From: JBBDMC01 sp963826055
Lineage (GTDB): Bacteria > Pseudomonadota > Alphaproteobacteria > Rhizobiales > Kaistiaceae
Direction: 5' to 3'
DNA length: 64,000 nt
Assembly (NCBI GenBank): GCA_963826055.1
Contig: CAWGVO010000002.1
Coordinates: forward strand, 77,521-141,520
Positions 36,231 to 45,063 of the stretch are shown piece by piece. The position numbers were made by a program, and so were the translations under genes. The notes under the pieces are model-generated. The model worked only from the letters and a program-made list of their open reading frames with translations, searched no databases and was not told where the DNA came from. Every line of letters starts with the position of its first letter. Position 1 is the stretch's first letter.

Positions 36231-37545
36231 GGATCAGGCGGAGTGGCGTGCCGGCGAGGCCGAAATCGTCGCGCAGGCCGTTGACGATGTAGCGGCGGTA
36301 GGCGTCGGGCAGCTTTTCCGGCCGCGAGCAGAAGGCGACGAAGGTCGGCGGGCGCGCCTTCAGCTGGGTCAGGTAGCGCAGCTTGATGCGGCGGCCTGCG
36401 ACCGCCGGCGGCGGATGGCGCTCGACCGCGTCGGCGAGCCAGCGGTTGAGCCGGGCAGTGGCGACGCGCTTGTTCCACGTGGCGTGGGCCTTGCCGACGG
36501 CGGCGAGCAGGGCATCGGTCCCCTCCCCGGTCAGGCCCGACACCGGCACCAGCGGGACGCCGGCCAACTGGGGCAGGAGGCGGGCCGCCTTCTCGGCAAG
36601 GTCGGCGCGCCGCGCCTGGCGATCGGCGACGAGATCCCACCTGGCGAGGGCGATGACGATGGCGCGGCCCTCCTTCTCGATGAGGTCGGCGATCTGGAGG
36701 TCCTGCTTCTCGAAGGGCTGGCCGGCATCGACGGCGAGGATCACCACCTCGGCGAAGCGAATGGCGCGCAGCGCATCGCCGACGGCGAGCTTCTCCAGCT
36801 TCGCCTCGACGCGCGCCTTGCGACGAAGGCCGGCGGTATCGAACAGGCGGAACGGCTGGCCGCGCCAGGTCCAGTCGACGGCGATGGCGTCACGGGTGAT
36901 GCCGGCTTCCGGGCCGGTCAGCAGCCGCTCCTCGCCGAGGATACGGTTGATCAGCGTCGACTTGCCGACGTTCGGCCGGCCGACGACAGCGACGCGGAGC
37001 GGTGGGCCTCCGCCCTCCCCTTCGGCTTCGGCCGGCTCCGGCAGGTGGGGCGCCAGCGCCTCCAGAAGGTCGCCCATGCCCTCGCCGTGCTCGGCCGAGA
37101 TGGCAACGGGATCGCCGAGGCCAAGGGCGTAGGCCTCGAGCAGGCCGGCGTCGGCGGCGGCCCCTTCGGCCTTGTTGGCGGCGAGCACCAGCGGGACACC
37201 GGCGGCGCGCAGGAGGTCGGCGAAGCGGCGGTCGAGCGGCGTCAGCCCGACGCGGGCGTCCATCAGGAACAGGACGGCATCGGCGGTCTTCACCGCCGCC
37301 TCGGTCTGCGCGGTCATGCGGGCGGCGAGGCTGCCGGCGGCCGCCTCGTCAAGGCCGGCGGTGTCGATGGCGACAAAGCGCAGGTGGCCGAGGCGGGCCT
37401 CGCCCTCGCGGCGGTCGCGGGTGACACCCGGCGTGTCATCGACCAACGCCACGCGATGGCCGACAAGGCGGTTGAACAGCGTCGACTTGCCGACGTTCGG
37501 CCGACCGACAATCGCGACGCGTGGCAGACGGTGGTCAGCCGACAT
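36179..37545 (-). CDS. der: ribosome biogenesis GTPase Der (frameshifted at 3' end)
   Basis: Der has two tandem GTPase domains and is needed for large-subunit assembly. G domain 1 has VAIVGRPNVGKST, DDTPGVTRDR, DTAGLDE and ANKAEG. G domain 2 has VAVVGRPNVGKST, DTAGLRRKARV and a diverged KWD-like ARWD. The KH-like C-terminus (IKLRYLTQLKARPPTFVAFC, RYIVNGLRDDFGLAGTPLRL) breaks near 36222; the true end NPYANRKRRPTT is one frame over. One missing base in the C-run at 36221-36224 restores about 455 residues. I chose ATG 37545 (MSADHRLPRVAIVG). Confidence 0.92.
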
Positions 37546-37598
37546 CGGCGGTGTTCCGGGAGCCCGGGAGGGCGAAGCGCTCAAACCTCGCCGGGCGC

Positions 37599-38282
37599 TC
37601 AGCCCTCGGGCTTGGCGGGCGCGGGCGACGGGGACTGGGCGGCGGCGATCAGGGCCAGCATCAGCTGACTGCGCTGGCGCAGGTCGTCCGGCGTTTCCTG
37701 ATCGTTGCTGATCTCGTCGAAATAGGATTTGGCGGCGGCGAGGTCGCCGGCGCGCCAGGCGCCGAGGCCAAGGATCTCACGCGCCGTGTGGCGCCAGGGA
37801 TTGCCGACGGTGGCGAGATCGCCGATGCGCGTCTTGAGGTCGGCAAAATCGACCTGATCGACGACCAGGATGGCGGCGCGCAGGCGCGCCAGGACACGGA
37901 CGTCTTCGGGCACGCCGCTGCGCCCGGCGATGGCATCGTACTCGGCGATGGCGCCGGTGGCGTCACCGCCAGCGGCCTTCTCGGCGGCGATGCGGAAGGT
38001 CGCGAGGATCGGATATTCGCCGCTGCCGTCCTTCTCCAGCGCCTGAAGGGCGGTGATCGCCTCGTCGTGCTTGCCATCATTGGCAAGCTGCAGAGCGGCA
38101 AGGAAGCGGTCACCGGACGCCTGCGCCTGACGAAGCTGCCAGTATTCCCAGCCGCGGTAACCCGCCGTCGCCACGACGATGAGGACCGCCAGCCCGATGA
38201 CATAGGGGGCGAAGCGGTCCCACAGCTTGTGGAGCTGCTCGCGGCGCAGGTCCTCGTCGACTTCGCGAAAGATATCGGACAT
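37599..38282 (-). CDS. YfgM-type tetratricopeptide-like membrane protein
   Basis: The 227-residue protein has a cytoplasmic N-terminus (MSDIFREVDEDLRREQLHKL), one membrane helix (about 25-45, YVIGLAVLIVVATAGYRGW) and a helical repeat domain (FLAALQLANDGKHDEAITAL, ARAILVV-like repeats, AGDLAAAKSYFDEISND). This layout matches the TPR_21/YfgM family. In E. coli yfgM also lies near bamB and der, and the protein is linked to envelope biogenesis. It is upstream of der, 53 bp away. Confidence 0.8.
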   Translation of the reverse strand: MSDIFREVDEDLRREQLHKLWDRFAPYVIGLAVLIVVATAGYRGWEYWQLRQAQASGDRFLAALQLANDGKHDEAITALQALEKDGSGEYPILATFRIAAEKAAGGDATGAIAEYDAIAGRSGVPEDVRVLARLRAAILVVDQVDFADLKTRIGDLATVGNPWRHTAREILGLGAWRAGDLAAAKSYFDEISNDQETPDDLRQRSQLMLALIAAAQSPSPAPAKPEG

Positions 38283-38540
38283 TTCGCCTCTAACGGCCGG
38301 TCGCGCAGCGCCCCCGGCGCCGGCTTGACGCCGCACCATATATCGCCGGCCTGTTGCGGTTGCAAATCGGGGGTCGGCGTGGCCGGCAACCCCCGCTCAC
38401 GGAATTTTGCACGCCTGGCGGCGGCAGGTATCGGTTTCTGGCTATTCAGGGTCGCCATGCTGACGTACGCTGCCGGACATGTGGGAGGCGTAGCGGCTCT
38501 GGGGTGGTCGCGCGTTTCGGTTGTGTTTGGGCTGGGTACC

Positions 38541-38759
38541 ATGAGACCGCTGATCGGAGCGCTTGCGCTCATCGCGGCGTGGTTGGCGTCATCGCCGTCA
38601 TTTGCCGCGTCGATCATGGCCAAAATCGATCTGTCCGAGCAACGGATGGATACCCGCTTCGTTAGCTTCTCCCGCTCGAACCGTTCATTTGCCGCGAGGC
38701 TTCGTGCCCTCGTCAGCCGCAATGGAATGGAGAACACCAAGATCGTCGTCACGCGTTGA
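38541..38759 (+). CDS. short secreted ORF resembling the start of an L,D-transpeptidase (possible remnant)
   Basis: The 72 residues begin MRPLIGALALIAAWLASSPS, a good Sec signal cleaved near FAA-S, followed by IMAKIDLSEQRMDTRF. This mirrors LLARIDLSEQTMNVYV in the complete transpeptidase that follows 16 bp later. The rest (SRSNRSFAARLRALVSRNGM) has no YkuD motif and no catalytic Cys. It may be a degraded duplicate or a small exported protein. Confidence 0.5.
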   Translation: MRPLIGALALIAAWLASSPSFAASIMAKIDLSEQRMDTRFVSFSRSNRSFAARLRALVSRNGMENTKIVVTR

Positions 38760-38775
38760 GTAGAGGAGGCAACTG

Positions 38776-39306
38776 ATGCGGAGCGATTGGCTGGGCCGAA
38801 AGGCCCGCAAAACGGCACTATCGGCGATGTGGTTCGGGGGGCTGCTGGTAACGGCCGGATTGTGCCCGGTGGCGGCGAACGCCGGTCCGCTCGGCACCCA
38901 GCTCGCCGCCCTCGCCTCACCGGATGCCGACAACGCGGAGCCGCCACACACTCTTCTCGCCCGCATCGACCTGTCGGAGCAGACGATGAACGTCTACGTC
39001 GACAACCGGCTCACCGACACGTTCCCGGTCTCGACCGGGGGCGGCAGGTACCACACGCCGACCGGCACGTGGCAGGCGCAGTGGCTGTCGCCGCACCACC
39101 GCTCGGCGAAATACCACAACGCACCGATGCCGTGGTCGGTGTTCTTCTACAAGGGCTACGCCATCCACGGGACGACCGAGATCAGCCGCCTCGGGCGGCC
39201 GGCCTCGCACGGCTGCGTGCGGCTGCATCCCGACAACGCCAAGATTTTCTACGATCTCGTGCAGGAGTACGGCAAGACGAACACGCGCATCGACGTGGTC
39301 GACTAG
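38776..39306 (+). CDS. L,D-transpeptidase (YkuD domain)
   Basis: The 176-residue precursor has a signal peptide (about 15-40, ending ANA). The YkuD domain runs from RIDLSEQTMNVYVDNRLTDT to the catalytic block IHGTTEISRLGRPASHGCVR, matching H-x14-16-S/T-H-G-C with the nucleophile Cys. Such enzymes form 3-3 crosslinks in peptidoglycan or attach proteins to it. The adjacent upstream ORF shares its first beta-strand. Confidence 0.88.
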   Translation: MRSDWLGRKARKTALSAMWFGGLLVTAGLCPVAANAGPLGTQLAALASPDADNAEPPHTLLARIDLSEQTMNVYVDNRLTDTFPVSTGGGRYHTPTGTWQAQWLSPHHRSAKYHNAPMPWSVFFYKGYAIHGTTEISRLGRPASHGCVRLHPDNAKIFYDLVQEYGKTNTRIDVVD

Positions 39307-39321
39307 GCGTCGGCGCGGAGG

Positions 39322-39483
39322 TCAGTCAAGGAAGCTGAACGGATGGCCGACGAAGCGGTTGAGCACCCGGAGGAATTCCTTGACTTCCCTGATGAGGGTG
39401 GTGGTGAAATGAAAGTTGTTGGCGACCCCGTCCAGCAGGATCAGCATGACAATCAGGGCAACGATCAGAAGTGATCTTCGCAT
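39322..39483 (-). CDS. small single-pass membrane protein (53 aa)
   Basis: MRRSLLIVALIVMLILLDGV gives one membrane helix after two Arg, then an amphipathic tail (NNFHFTTTLIREVKEFLRVL, GHPFSFLD). Codon use looks coding, and GGCGGCGGCCC precedes the ATG. I do not recognise the family. It converges on the transpeptidase gene. Confidence 0.4.
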   Translation of the reverse strand: MRRSLLIVALIVMLILLDGVANNFHFTTTLIREVKEFLRVLNRFVGHPFSFLD

Positions 39484-39916
39484 GGGCCGCCGCCAAAAAC
39501 CACATGGGCAAGGGCGCAATGGCCCCAGCCGTCAGAATCAGCCCCGCGCCTTTTTACCGCAGGTCACGGGCGGGGCCAAACGCCGTGTGGGAACCGGAGA
39601 CGGCGAAAATGTGACGCTGGTCACTGGCGACCGGCATCGGGCGCACTAAATAAGATGGCACTTATCATGGACTGAGAGCGAGTCCCCGCTCGCAACGACG
39701 CCTGTCCCCCCACCCCGCAAAGGCGCCGGTTTCAGTCCTGACCCCGCCGCCGTTCGGCCCCGCCGGACGGCGGCGACCGTTTCGGGCGGACAAGAAAACC
39801 GCGGCCACCGGTTCTCAACGGGCCTTGCCCGCCGCCCGGGCGAAAGAAGCATCTGCAAGAATTGCCCGGCACCGTGAAGAAAACGTAACCCGGCAGCCAA
39901 ACCCCGGCCTGACGGC
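39484..39916. other. non-coding region
   Basis: No convincing gene on either strand. GTGAC and GTCAC form a small hairpin around GCTG near 39610. ATAAG and CTTAT flank ATGGCA near 39650. These could be regulatory but are weak. Confidence 0.4.
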
Positions 39917-40016
39917 TTATTTCATCAGCAGCGATCTGATCCGGTTCGCGTCCACGGGCGTGGCAGGGTTGTAGATCACCACGCCGAGGTCCGGCCGGCC
40001 ATCGACGGCGAAACCG
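39917..40016 (-). pseudogene. orphan C-terminal gene fragment, unidentified
   Basis: On the minus strand an open frame ends FAVDGRPDLGVVIYNPATPV then DANRIRSLLMK and a TAA at 39917-39919. It reads like the natural end of a protein but has no start: immediately upstream the sequence changes into a fragment of a DUF1932-type gene in a different frame. I could not assign the family. Confidence 0.35.
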
Positions 40017-40085
40017 GCGCATCACGTACCCGGAACGTCAGGCCACAACGGTCGAGCGCGGCGAGCGACGACGCGGCGGGACCGG
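40013..40085 (-). pseudogene. fragment of a second DUF1932-type dehydrogenase gene
   Basis: About 73 bp align without gaps to 42222-42294 in the intact DUF1932 gene on the same strand. In the core 40028-40085 I count 7 mismatches in 58. The encoded segments match: PAASSLAALDRCGLTFRVRD here and PAASSLAVLDGCGLTFRVLD in the intact gene. Both ends are abrupt. It is a relic of a paralogue or of a duplication, lying between the orphan fragment and the ABC ATPase stop. Confidence 0.7.
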
Positions 40086-40103
40086 GGAACTGCCCCGGCC
40101 TGT

Positions 40104-40862
40104 TCATGCACGCACACGTCCGTCGACGATCATATGGTCCTGGTCGCGGGAACACCGCTCGATGCGGCCATCGACGCGGTAGACATCGCGCAGCATCTGC
40201 GGGGTGATGACCTCGGCCGACGCACCACACGCATGCATGGAGCCGCCGGCGATCACCATCGCCTTGTCGGAAAAGCGAAGCGCCTGATTGAGGTCATGAA
40301 GGGCAATCAGCACCAGCATGCCACGGGTGCGGGCCTGGAGCCGCATCAGCTCGAGAACCGCGATCTGGCGATGCAGGTCCAACGCACTTGTCGGCTCGTC
40401 CATCAGCAAGATGTCCGGCTCACGCACCAGTGTCTGGGCGATCGACACGAGCTGCCGCTGACCACCGCTCAATGCGCCTAGGTCACGGAAGGCGATCGAC
40501 CCGATGTTGAGCGCCGCCATGATCTCGTCAATCAAGCGCAGGTCTTCATCCTCCACGCGCCATGAGTGACCCTGCTTGCGGGCGAGCAGGATCGACTCGC
40601 AGACCGTCAGCACAGCGTTGGCCCCGGTGTCCTGCGGCAGATAAGCGACGGCACGGGAACCCTTCCGGCTCCCGCTCACGGTGACACAACCCGGCCCGCG
40701 CAGGAGCCCTGCGACCCGGCGGAAGAGAGTCGACTTACCCGCGGCGTTCGGACCGATTACAGCGACGATCTCACCGGAGCGGAGTTCCGGCGTCGTCACC
40801 TCGGCGACGGCCAGCCGCCGGCCATAGTAGGCGCCTACCCCGTCCAGACGCAGCGTCACCAT
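40104..40862 (-). CDS. iron/siderophore/B12-type ABC transporter ATPase (FecE/BtuD-like)
   Basis: The 252-residue ATPase has Walker A VIGPNAAGKSTL (about 35-46), Q-loop YLPQD, signature ALSGGQRQLVSIAQ, Walker B ILLMDEPTSALD and switch His in IALHDLNQAL. It is closest in style to ATPases paired with FecCD permeases for ferric siderophores or cobalamin. Its ATG overlaps the stop of the permease frame (40856-40862). Since that permease is truncated and no binding protein is nearby, the transporter is probably not functional as it stands. Confidence 0.85.
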   Translation of the reverse strand: MVTLRLDGVGAYYGRRLAVAEVTTPELRSGEIVAVIGPNAAGKSTLFRRVAGLLRGPGCVTVSGSRKGSRAVAYLPQDTGANAVLTVCESILLARKQGHSWRVEDEDLRLIDEIMAALNIGSIAFRDLGALSGGQRQLVSIAQTLVREPDILLMDEPTSALDLHRQIAVLELMRLQARTRGMLVLIALHDLNQALRFSDKAMVIAGGSMHACGASAEVITPQMLRDVYRVDGRIERCSRDQDHMIVDGRVRA

Positions 40863-41540
40863 GAGCGCCGCACATTCGAAAGGATGAGCGAGAAGAAGAA
40901 AGGCACGCCGACAAGCGCGGTGATAATGCCGATCGGGAAGACCACGCCAGGCAGGATGGATTTGCTCGCTATCGACGTCAGCGACAGCAGGAGCGCGCCG
41001 CAAAGCACCGCCCCCGGAAGGAAGAACCGCTGGTCCTCGCCGAGGATCATGCGCGCAACGTGAGGGCCGACAAGCCCGACAAAACCGATGGTACCGACGA
41101 AGCTCACCGGTACCGCCGCCAGCAGTGCGACGATGAGCATGATCTCCAGGCGCACCCGCCGCACGTTGATGCCGAAGCTTGCCGCCTTGTCCTCGCCGAG
41201 CCGGATCGCGGTCAAGGCCCATGCCCGGCGGGCGAAGAGGGGCAGCGCCAGGACAAACACGGCAGAGGTGACCCAGATCTTCGGCCATGTGGCCTTGGTC
41301 AGGCTGCCCATGGTCCAGAAGACCACAGCCTGAAGCGCCGTTTCAGAAGCGAGGTACTGCACGAAGGCCAGCAGTGCATTGAAGGTGAATACCAACGCGA
41401 TGCCGAGCAGCACGACGGTCTGCACGGTGGCGCCGCGCAGGTGCGAAACAAAATGAATGAAGAGCGTGGCGAGCAGCGCCATGACGAAGGCATCGACCGG
41501 CACCATCAGTGCCGGCGGCACGGGCAGAAGCGGGATCCGC
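40856..41540 (-). pseudogene. FecCD-family ABC permease, 5'-truncated
   Basis: Clear FecCD sequence covers the C-terminal two thirds: MVPVDAFVMALLATLFIHFV, GIALVFTFNALLAFVQYLAS, FWTMGSLTKATWPKIWV, AVPVSFVGTIGFVGLVGPHV and LPGVVFPIGIITALVGVPFF. The usual first three or four membrane helices (about 100-130 residues) are missing. Upstream sequence instead reads antisense into a methyltransferase fragment. It is probably a deletion product and not a full transporter subunit. Confidence 0.75.
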
Positions 41541-41569
41541 GACGCCTGGGGAAAGCTTTCCGGACGGCC

Positions 41570-41831
41570 AGCGACGCGGCCGGGCAAGCTCGACTTAGCC
41601 CAGCGCGAGCGGCACGACCGCATTCGCGAGCAGGTCTACTTTTCGAAAGAAATGCCCGCCGCGACGGTCGTCGCCCAGTTGAGGGCCGCCGGCTTCGTCG
41701 ACGTCGTGGTCGACCGCAACATGTTCGACATCCATTGGGCGCGGGCGCGCCGAATGACCCTGCTCGGCGGGCTCGATCGTCTGAGCCAGGACCGCTTCGC
41801 CATTTGCGCGGTGAAGCCCGGCGGGAACTAA
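41570..41831 (+). pseudogene. class I methyltransferase, C-terminal fragment
   Basis: The frame reads REQVYFSKEMPAATVVAQLR, AAGFVDVVVDRNMFDIHWAR and DRLSQDRFAICAVKPGGN before a TAA at 41829-41831. This resembles the C-terminal part of a SAM-dependent methyltransferase, but the SAM-binding GxGxG region is absent. Its missing 5' end points at the missing 5' end of the permease. The stop overlaps the convergent DUF1932 stop. Confidence 0.55.
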
Positions 41832-42703
41832 GCGTCGAAGGCAGGCCGCGGCGATTTCGACGTCTGAAGCGCGGCCAGCGTCTCGAGGAGCGCATCGATC
41901 TCGTCGGCCATGGGACGCTGCGGGTCGCCGATGCGCTGATAGAGGCCGGCGGCGCCCTCGTAAATGGCGTGCTCGGGGCGGTCGCTGCCAATGAAGGTCG
42001 CTATCTCGCGCATTTCCGGGGCCCACCGGCGGGCCTTCGGCAACATGGCAGGGATGTTCCGGCGCAGGGCGGCGAGCAGGCTGCCCTGCCTCAGGGCCAG
42101 TTCGTCAATCAGAGCTTCGCGCACCTCCGCCCGGCCGGCGGCGGCCAGCATCGTGGTGACAACCGCGGTGACGCCTTTGGTGATGCCGGCGTAGCACATC
42201 TTCAAGGCCGACGCCGAGCCGACCGGCGCGTCGAGCACCCTGAACGTCAGGCCGCAGCCATCGAGCACGGCGAGCGACGACGCGGCGGGGCCGGACAGGC
42301 AGATCGTCGGGCCGGGCTTGCCACCGGGCGGCGGGCCGATGATGCCGCCATCGACAAAGGGCACATCGAGGGCCGAGAACATCGGCTCGATGCCGAGCGT
42401 CGTCGCCGGGCTGATGGCGTTCATCTCGACGAACACCGGCTTGTGGCCGGTCCGTGCGCAAGCGTCGGCGCACCGTTTGGCGGCGTCAATAGCGAAGGCG
42501 GGGGGTACGACCGAAAAGACGAAGTCGCACGCGACAACCTCGTCATCACCGGCCGGCCGCATGCCAGCGGCCTCGGCGCGGGCGCGGCTCGCGGCACTGC
42601 GCCCTTCCAGCGGGACAAGAACTTCAAGACCGTGGGCAACGAGCGTCGCCCCGATGCCGGCCCCCATCTGGCCGGGGGCAAGAATGGCGATGCGTCGGGT
42701 CAT
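41828..42703 (-). CDS. NAD(P)-binding dehydrogenase with DUF1932 domain
   Basis: This 291-residue relative of 6-phosphogluconate/3-hydroxyisobutyrate dehydrogenases has a Rossmann domain (MTRRIAILAPGQMGAGIGAT), NAISPATTLGIEPMF, FVDGGIIGPPPGGKPGPTIC and a C-terminal DUF1932 helical domain (DAPVGSASALKMCYAGITKG). The substrate is unknown. The intact gene lies 2.1 kb from a 73-bp fragment of a related copy. Confidence 0.85.
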   Translation of the reverse strand: MTRRIAILAPGQMGAGIGATLVAHGLEVLVPLEGRSAASRARAEAAGMRPAGDDEVVACDFVFSVVPPAFAIDAAKRCADACARTGHKPVFVEMNAISPATTLGIEPMFSALDVPFVDGGIIGPPPGGKPGPTICLSGPAASSLAVLDGCGLTFRVLDAPVGSASALKMCYAGITKGVTAVVTTMLAAAGRAEVREALIDELALRQGSLLAALRRNIPAMLPKARRWAPEMREIATFIGSDRPEHAIYEGAAGLYQRIGDPQRPMADEIDALLETLAALQTSKSPRPAFDA

Positions 42704-42770
42704 GGAGGAACCTCCGGTATGGCGGCGGGCGTCACGTCCGCGTGAGGCTGAAACGGATGAGGGGGAACGA

Positions 42771-43121
42771 TCAGGAGGCGAACAGGCTTGCGTAGCGTTG
42801 CGGGCTGAAGCCGATCTCGATGGTCCGGCCCGCCTCCAGCACCGGCCGCCTGATCATCGAGGGCTGCTCGAGCATGAGGGCGATCGCCTTGCTTTCGTCG
42901 AGGTCCGCCTTCGCCTCGTCGGGCAGCTTGCGGAACGTCGTTCCGGCGCGGTTGAGGACCGTCTCCCAGCCGGCGCGCCTGCACCAGCGCTCCAGCCGGC
43001 CGCGCTCGGCGCCCTCTTTCTTGTAGTCATGGAAGGTGTAGTCGACGCCGTGGCCGTCGAGCCAGGCGAAGGCCTTCTTCATCGTGTTGCAGTTCCTGAT
43101 GCCGTAGATGATGGCGGTCAT
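42771..43121 (-). CDS. ArsC/Spx-family protein (YffB-like reductase)
   Basis: The 116-residue thioredoxin-fold protein starts MTAIIYGIRNCNTMKKAFAW with a single Cys in NCNTMKK, the YffB pattern, not the C-x-x-C of Spx. It continues DYTFHDYKKEG, LNRAGTTFRKLPDE and QPSMIRRPVLEAG. Family members are annotated as arsenate-reductase-like, glutathione-dependent proteins, and arsenate reduction is not certain. I chose ATG 43121. Confidence 0.85.
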   Translation of the reverse strand: MTAIIYGIRNCNTMKKAFAWLDGHGVDYTFHDYKKEGAERGRLERWCRRAGWETVLNRAGTTFRKLPDEAKADLDESKAIALMLEQPSMIRRPVLEAGRTIEIGFSPQRYASLFAS

Positions 43122-43157
43122 TGGACCTCCCGAGCCGGCGATCACGTGCAGGCCGCG

Positions 43158-44942
43158 CTATCCGTTGATCGCGCCTGCCGAGGTCAGGCGGGAAATCCTT
43201 TTGATGCGAGCCACGGCGGAGCTTCCCCCCGCCGTCTTGTTGAACAGGTCGAGGTGCTCGTCGCCGTCGTCGTCGACCGGCGTCAGCGCCTGGTCGACAT
43301 AGTCCTTCGCCCCGGCACCCCGGGCCAGCAGGCTCGCCTCGATAACCAGGCGGGCGACCCGCCCGGCGATCAGCGCATTCTTCGTGATCGTCTGCCACGC
43401 CAGGCGCGGCCAGAAGACCAGCGCGCTTTCACGCGGCAGGCCGGGGCGGCGCTCCGAGGGATGGGTTAGCCGGAATATTCCGGTCTGCAGGGGGTGAATA
43501 TTCTCGAGGGGAACGGAGGTCCCGAACGTCACAAGCAGCTTGACGAGACTGTGGATCGGGACGTTCGTCGCGACGGCGCGGCGCAGCAGCGTCCGCATAT
43601 GGTCGCGCGAATAGTATAGCGCCCAGGCCTCGCGGTAGACGGCCGCCCATTCGTGCCGGGTCATCGCCGGGTGCGGTGTGCAGACGTGCTCGACGTCGTA
43701 GATGTTGAGGTCGGGGTCCATCTCGCCGCCGGCCTTCCAGATCGCCTGATGATCCTCCGAGCCCGGCAACGGCGTCAGACAGAAGAACTCGATGATGTCG
43801 AGCGGCAGCTCGTGCTGGATGATGGCGATGTCGCGACGGATGGTCTGCGGCGTGTCAGCCGGAAAGCCGAGAATGTAGCCGGCGATGGTTATGATGCCCT
43901 GCGCCTTCCAGGCGAGCAGCATCTTGCGATATTCGGTGATCTTGTTCTGGCGCTTCTTGGCGGCGGCGAGATTATCCGGATTGATGTTCTCCAGGCCGAT
44001 GAAGACGCGCGTGACCCCTGCCCGCTTGGCTTTTTCGATGAAATTCTCAATCTTGTGGCAAAGGGTGTCGACCTGAATCATCAGGCCAAGGGGAATTCCG
44101 TCGCGCTCCCGCAACTCGATCAACCGGTCGAAGATCGCCTCCCACTCCCGGTTGCGGGCAAAGTTGTCGTCGGTGATGAAGAACTTGTGGACGCCCTGCG
44201 CCCAATTCATCCGCACGAGTTTCTCGACGTCGTCGGGTGAGCGATATCGCGATTTGCGCCCCTGGACGTTGATGATCGTGCAGAACGAGCACTGGTAGGG
44301 GCAGCCGCGACCGGCGTCGAAGCTGGCGCTGAGGCCCAGCGTGTGTTCGACGTAGGCCTTCGGCAGGAACGGCACCGGCGTTCCGGCGATGGACGGCAGG
44401 TCGTTCATGAAGTCGTAGAGCGGGCTCAATGCGCCCGCGGCCGCATCGCGCAACACGGCGTCGAGCCTGCCCTCCGCCTCGCCGGCGAACATGGACACGC
44501 CCATCTCACGGCATCGGTCGAGTTCGACGGCCTTGCCGTCGAGCATGGAAAGACATCCCGAGACGTGAAAGCCGCCCATGGCGACCTGGATGCCGGCATC
44601 GCGGAACGGCCGGGCGATGTCCAGTGCCCGCGGGTACTGGTTGGACTGCACGCCCACCAGAGCGACCATGCCGAAGTTCGCGTGACGCCGAAACCGGGCG
44701 AGCAATTTCGGAATGTTGACCCGCGTGTTGGTCTCGTCGAGCGCCACGATATCGATGGCGACGCCCGGCCCAAGTACCTCGCGCTCCGCACAATCGGTGG
44801 CGATGCCGTAAATGGCGGCGAGCGAATTGGACGGGATCATCGCCCGCCACCAGCGGATCACATAGCCATCGTCGTCGTAGTGCGACGGCTTGATGAGAAC
44901 AAGCTGAAAGCGGCGGTTCCCGGCTCCTTGAAGATCGGACAA
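43158..44942 (-). CDS. B12-binding-domain radical SAM protein
   Basis: This 594-residue protein has an N-terminal cobalamin-binding-like Rossmann region (FQLVLIKPSHYDDDGYV, SNSLAAIYGIATD, VALVGVQSNQYPRALDIAR, VAMGGFHVSGCLSM). A radical SAM domain follows with the 4Fe-4S motif CPYQCSFC (C-x3-C-x2-C), RSPDDVEKLVRMNWAQG, FFITDDNFARN, FIGLENINPDNL and GYILGFPADTPQTI. A C-terminal ~150-residue helical part is added. Such proteins carry out radical methylation or rearrangement on lipid or cofactor substrates; the substrate here is unknown. Confidence 0.85.
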   Translation of the reverse strand: MSDLQGAGNRRFQLVLIKPSHYDDDGYVIRWWRAMIPSNSLAAIYGIATDCAEREVLGPGVAIDIVALDETNTRVNIPKLLARFRRHANFGMVALVGVQSNQYPRALDIARPFRDAGIQVAMGGFHVSGCLSMLDGKAVELDRCREMGVSMFAGEAEGRLDAVLRDAAAGALSPLYDFMNDLPSIAGTPVPFLPKAYVEHTLGLSASFDAGRGCPYQCSFCTIINVQGRKSRYRSPDDVEKLVRMNWAQGVHKFFITDDNFARNREWEAIFDRLIELRERDGIPLGLMIQVDTLCHKIENFIEKAKRAGVTRVFIGLENINPDNLAAAKKRQNKITEYRKMLLAWKAQGIITIAGYILGFPADTPQTIRRDIAIIQHELPLDIIEFFCLTPLPGSEDHQAIWKAGGEMDPDLNIYDVEHVCTPHPAMTRHEWAAVYREAWALYYSRDHMRTLLRRAVATNVPIHSLVKLLVTFGTSVPLENIHPLQTGIFRLTHPSERRPGLPRESALVFWPRLAWQTITKNALIAGRVARLVIEASLLARGAGAKDYVDQALTPVDDDGDEHLDLFNKTAGGSSAVARIKRISRLTSAGAING

Positions 44943-45063
44943 AATAAGCTTTCGCGCTAGAGGAGCTGGCGGATGACAAGGCCTAGCACAGCCGCGTCAG
45001 TCTGTCGCCGGTTTCACAGGAAATTGCGATTTCAGACGGACTTGCCCGGCTTCTTCTGAATGC

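Noticed and set aside
34717..37668. 983-codon frame suggesting a pyruvate kinase fused to a new domain
   Set aside because: The second half is the antisense of der, and a single missing base removes the stop.
39600..39670. Possible small RNA with two mini-hairpins
   Set aside because: The stems are only 5 bp, there is no terminator, and no promoter could be placed.
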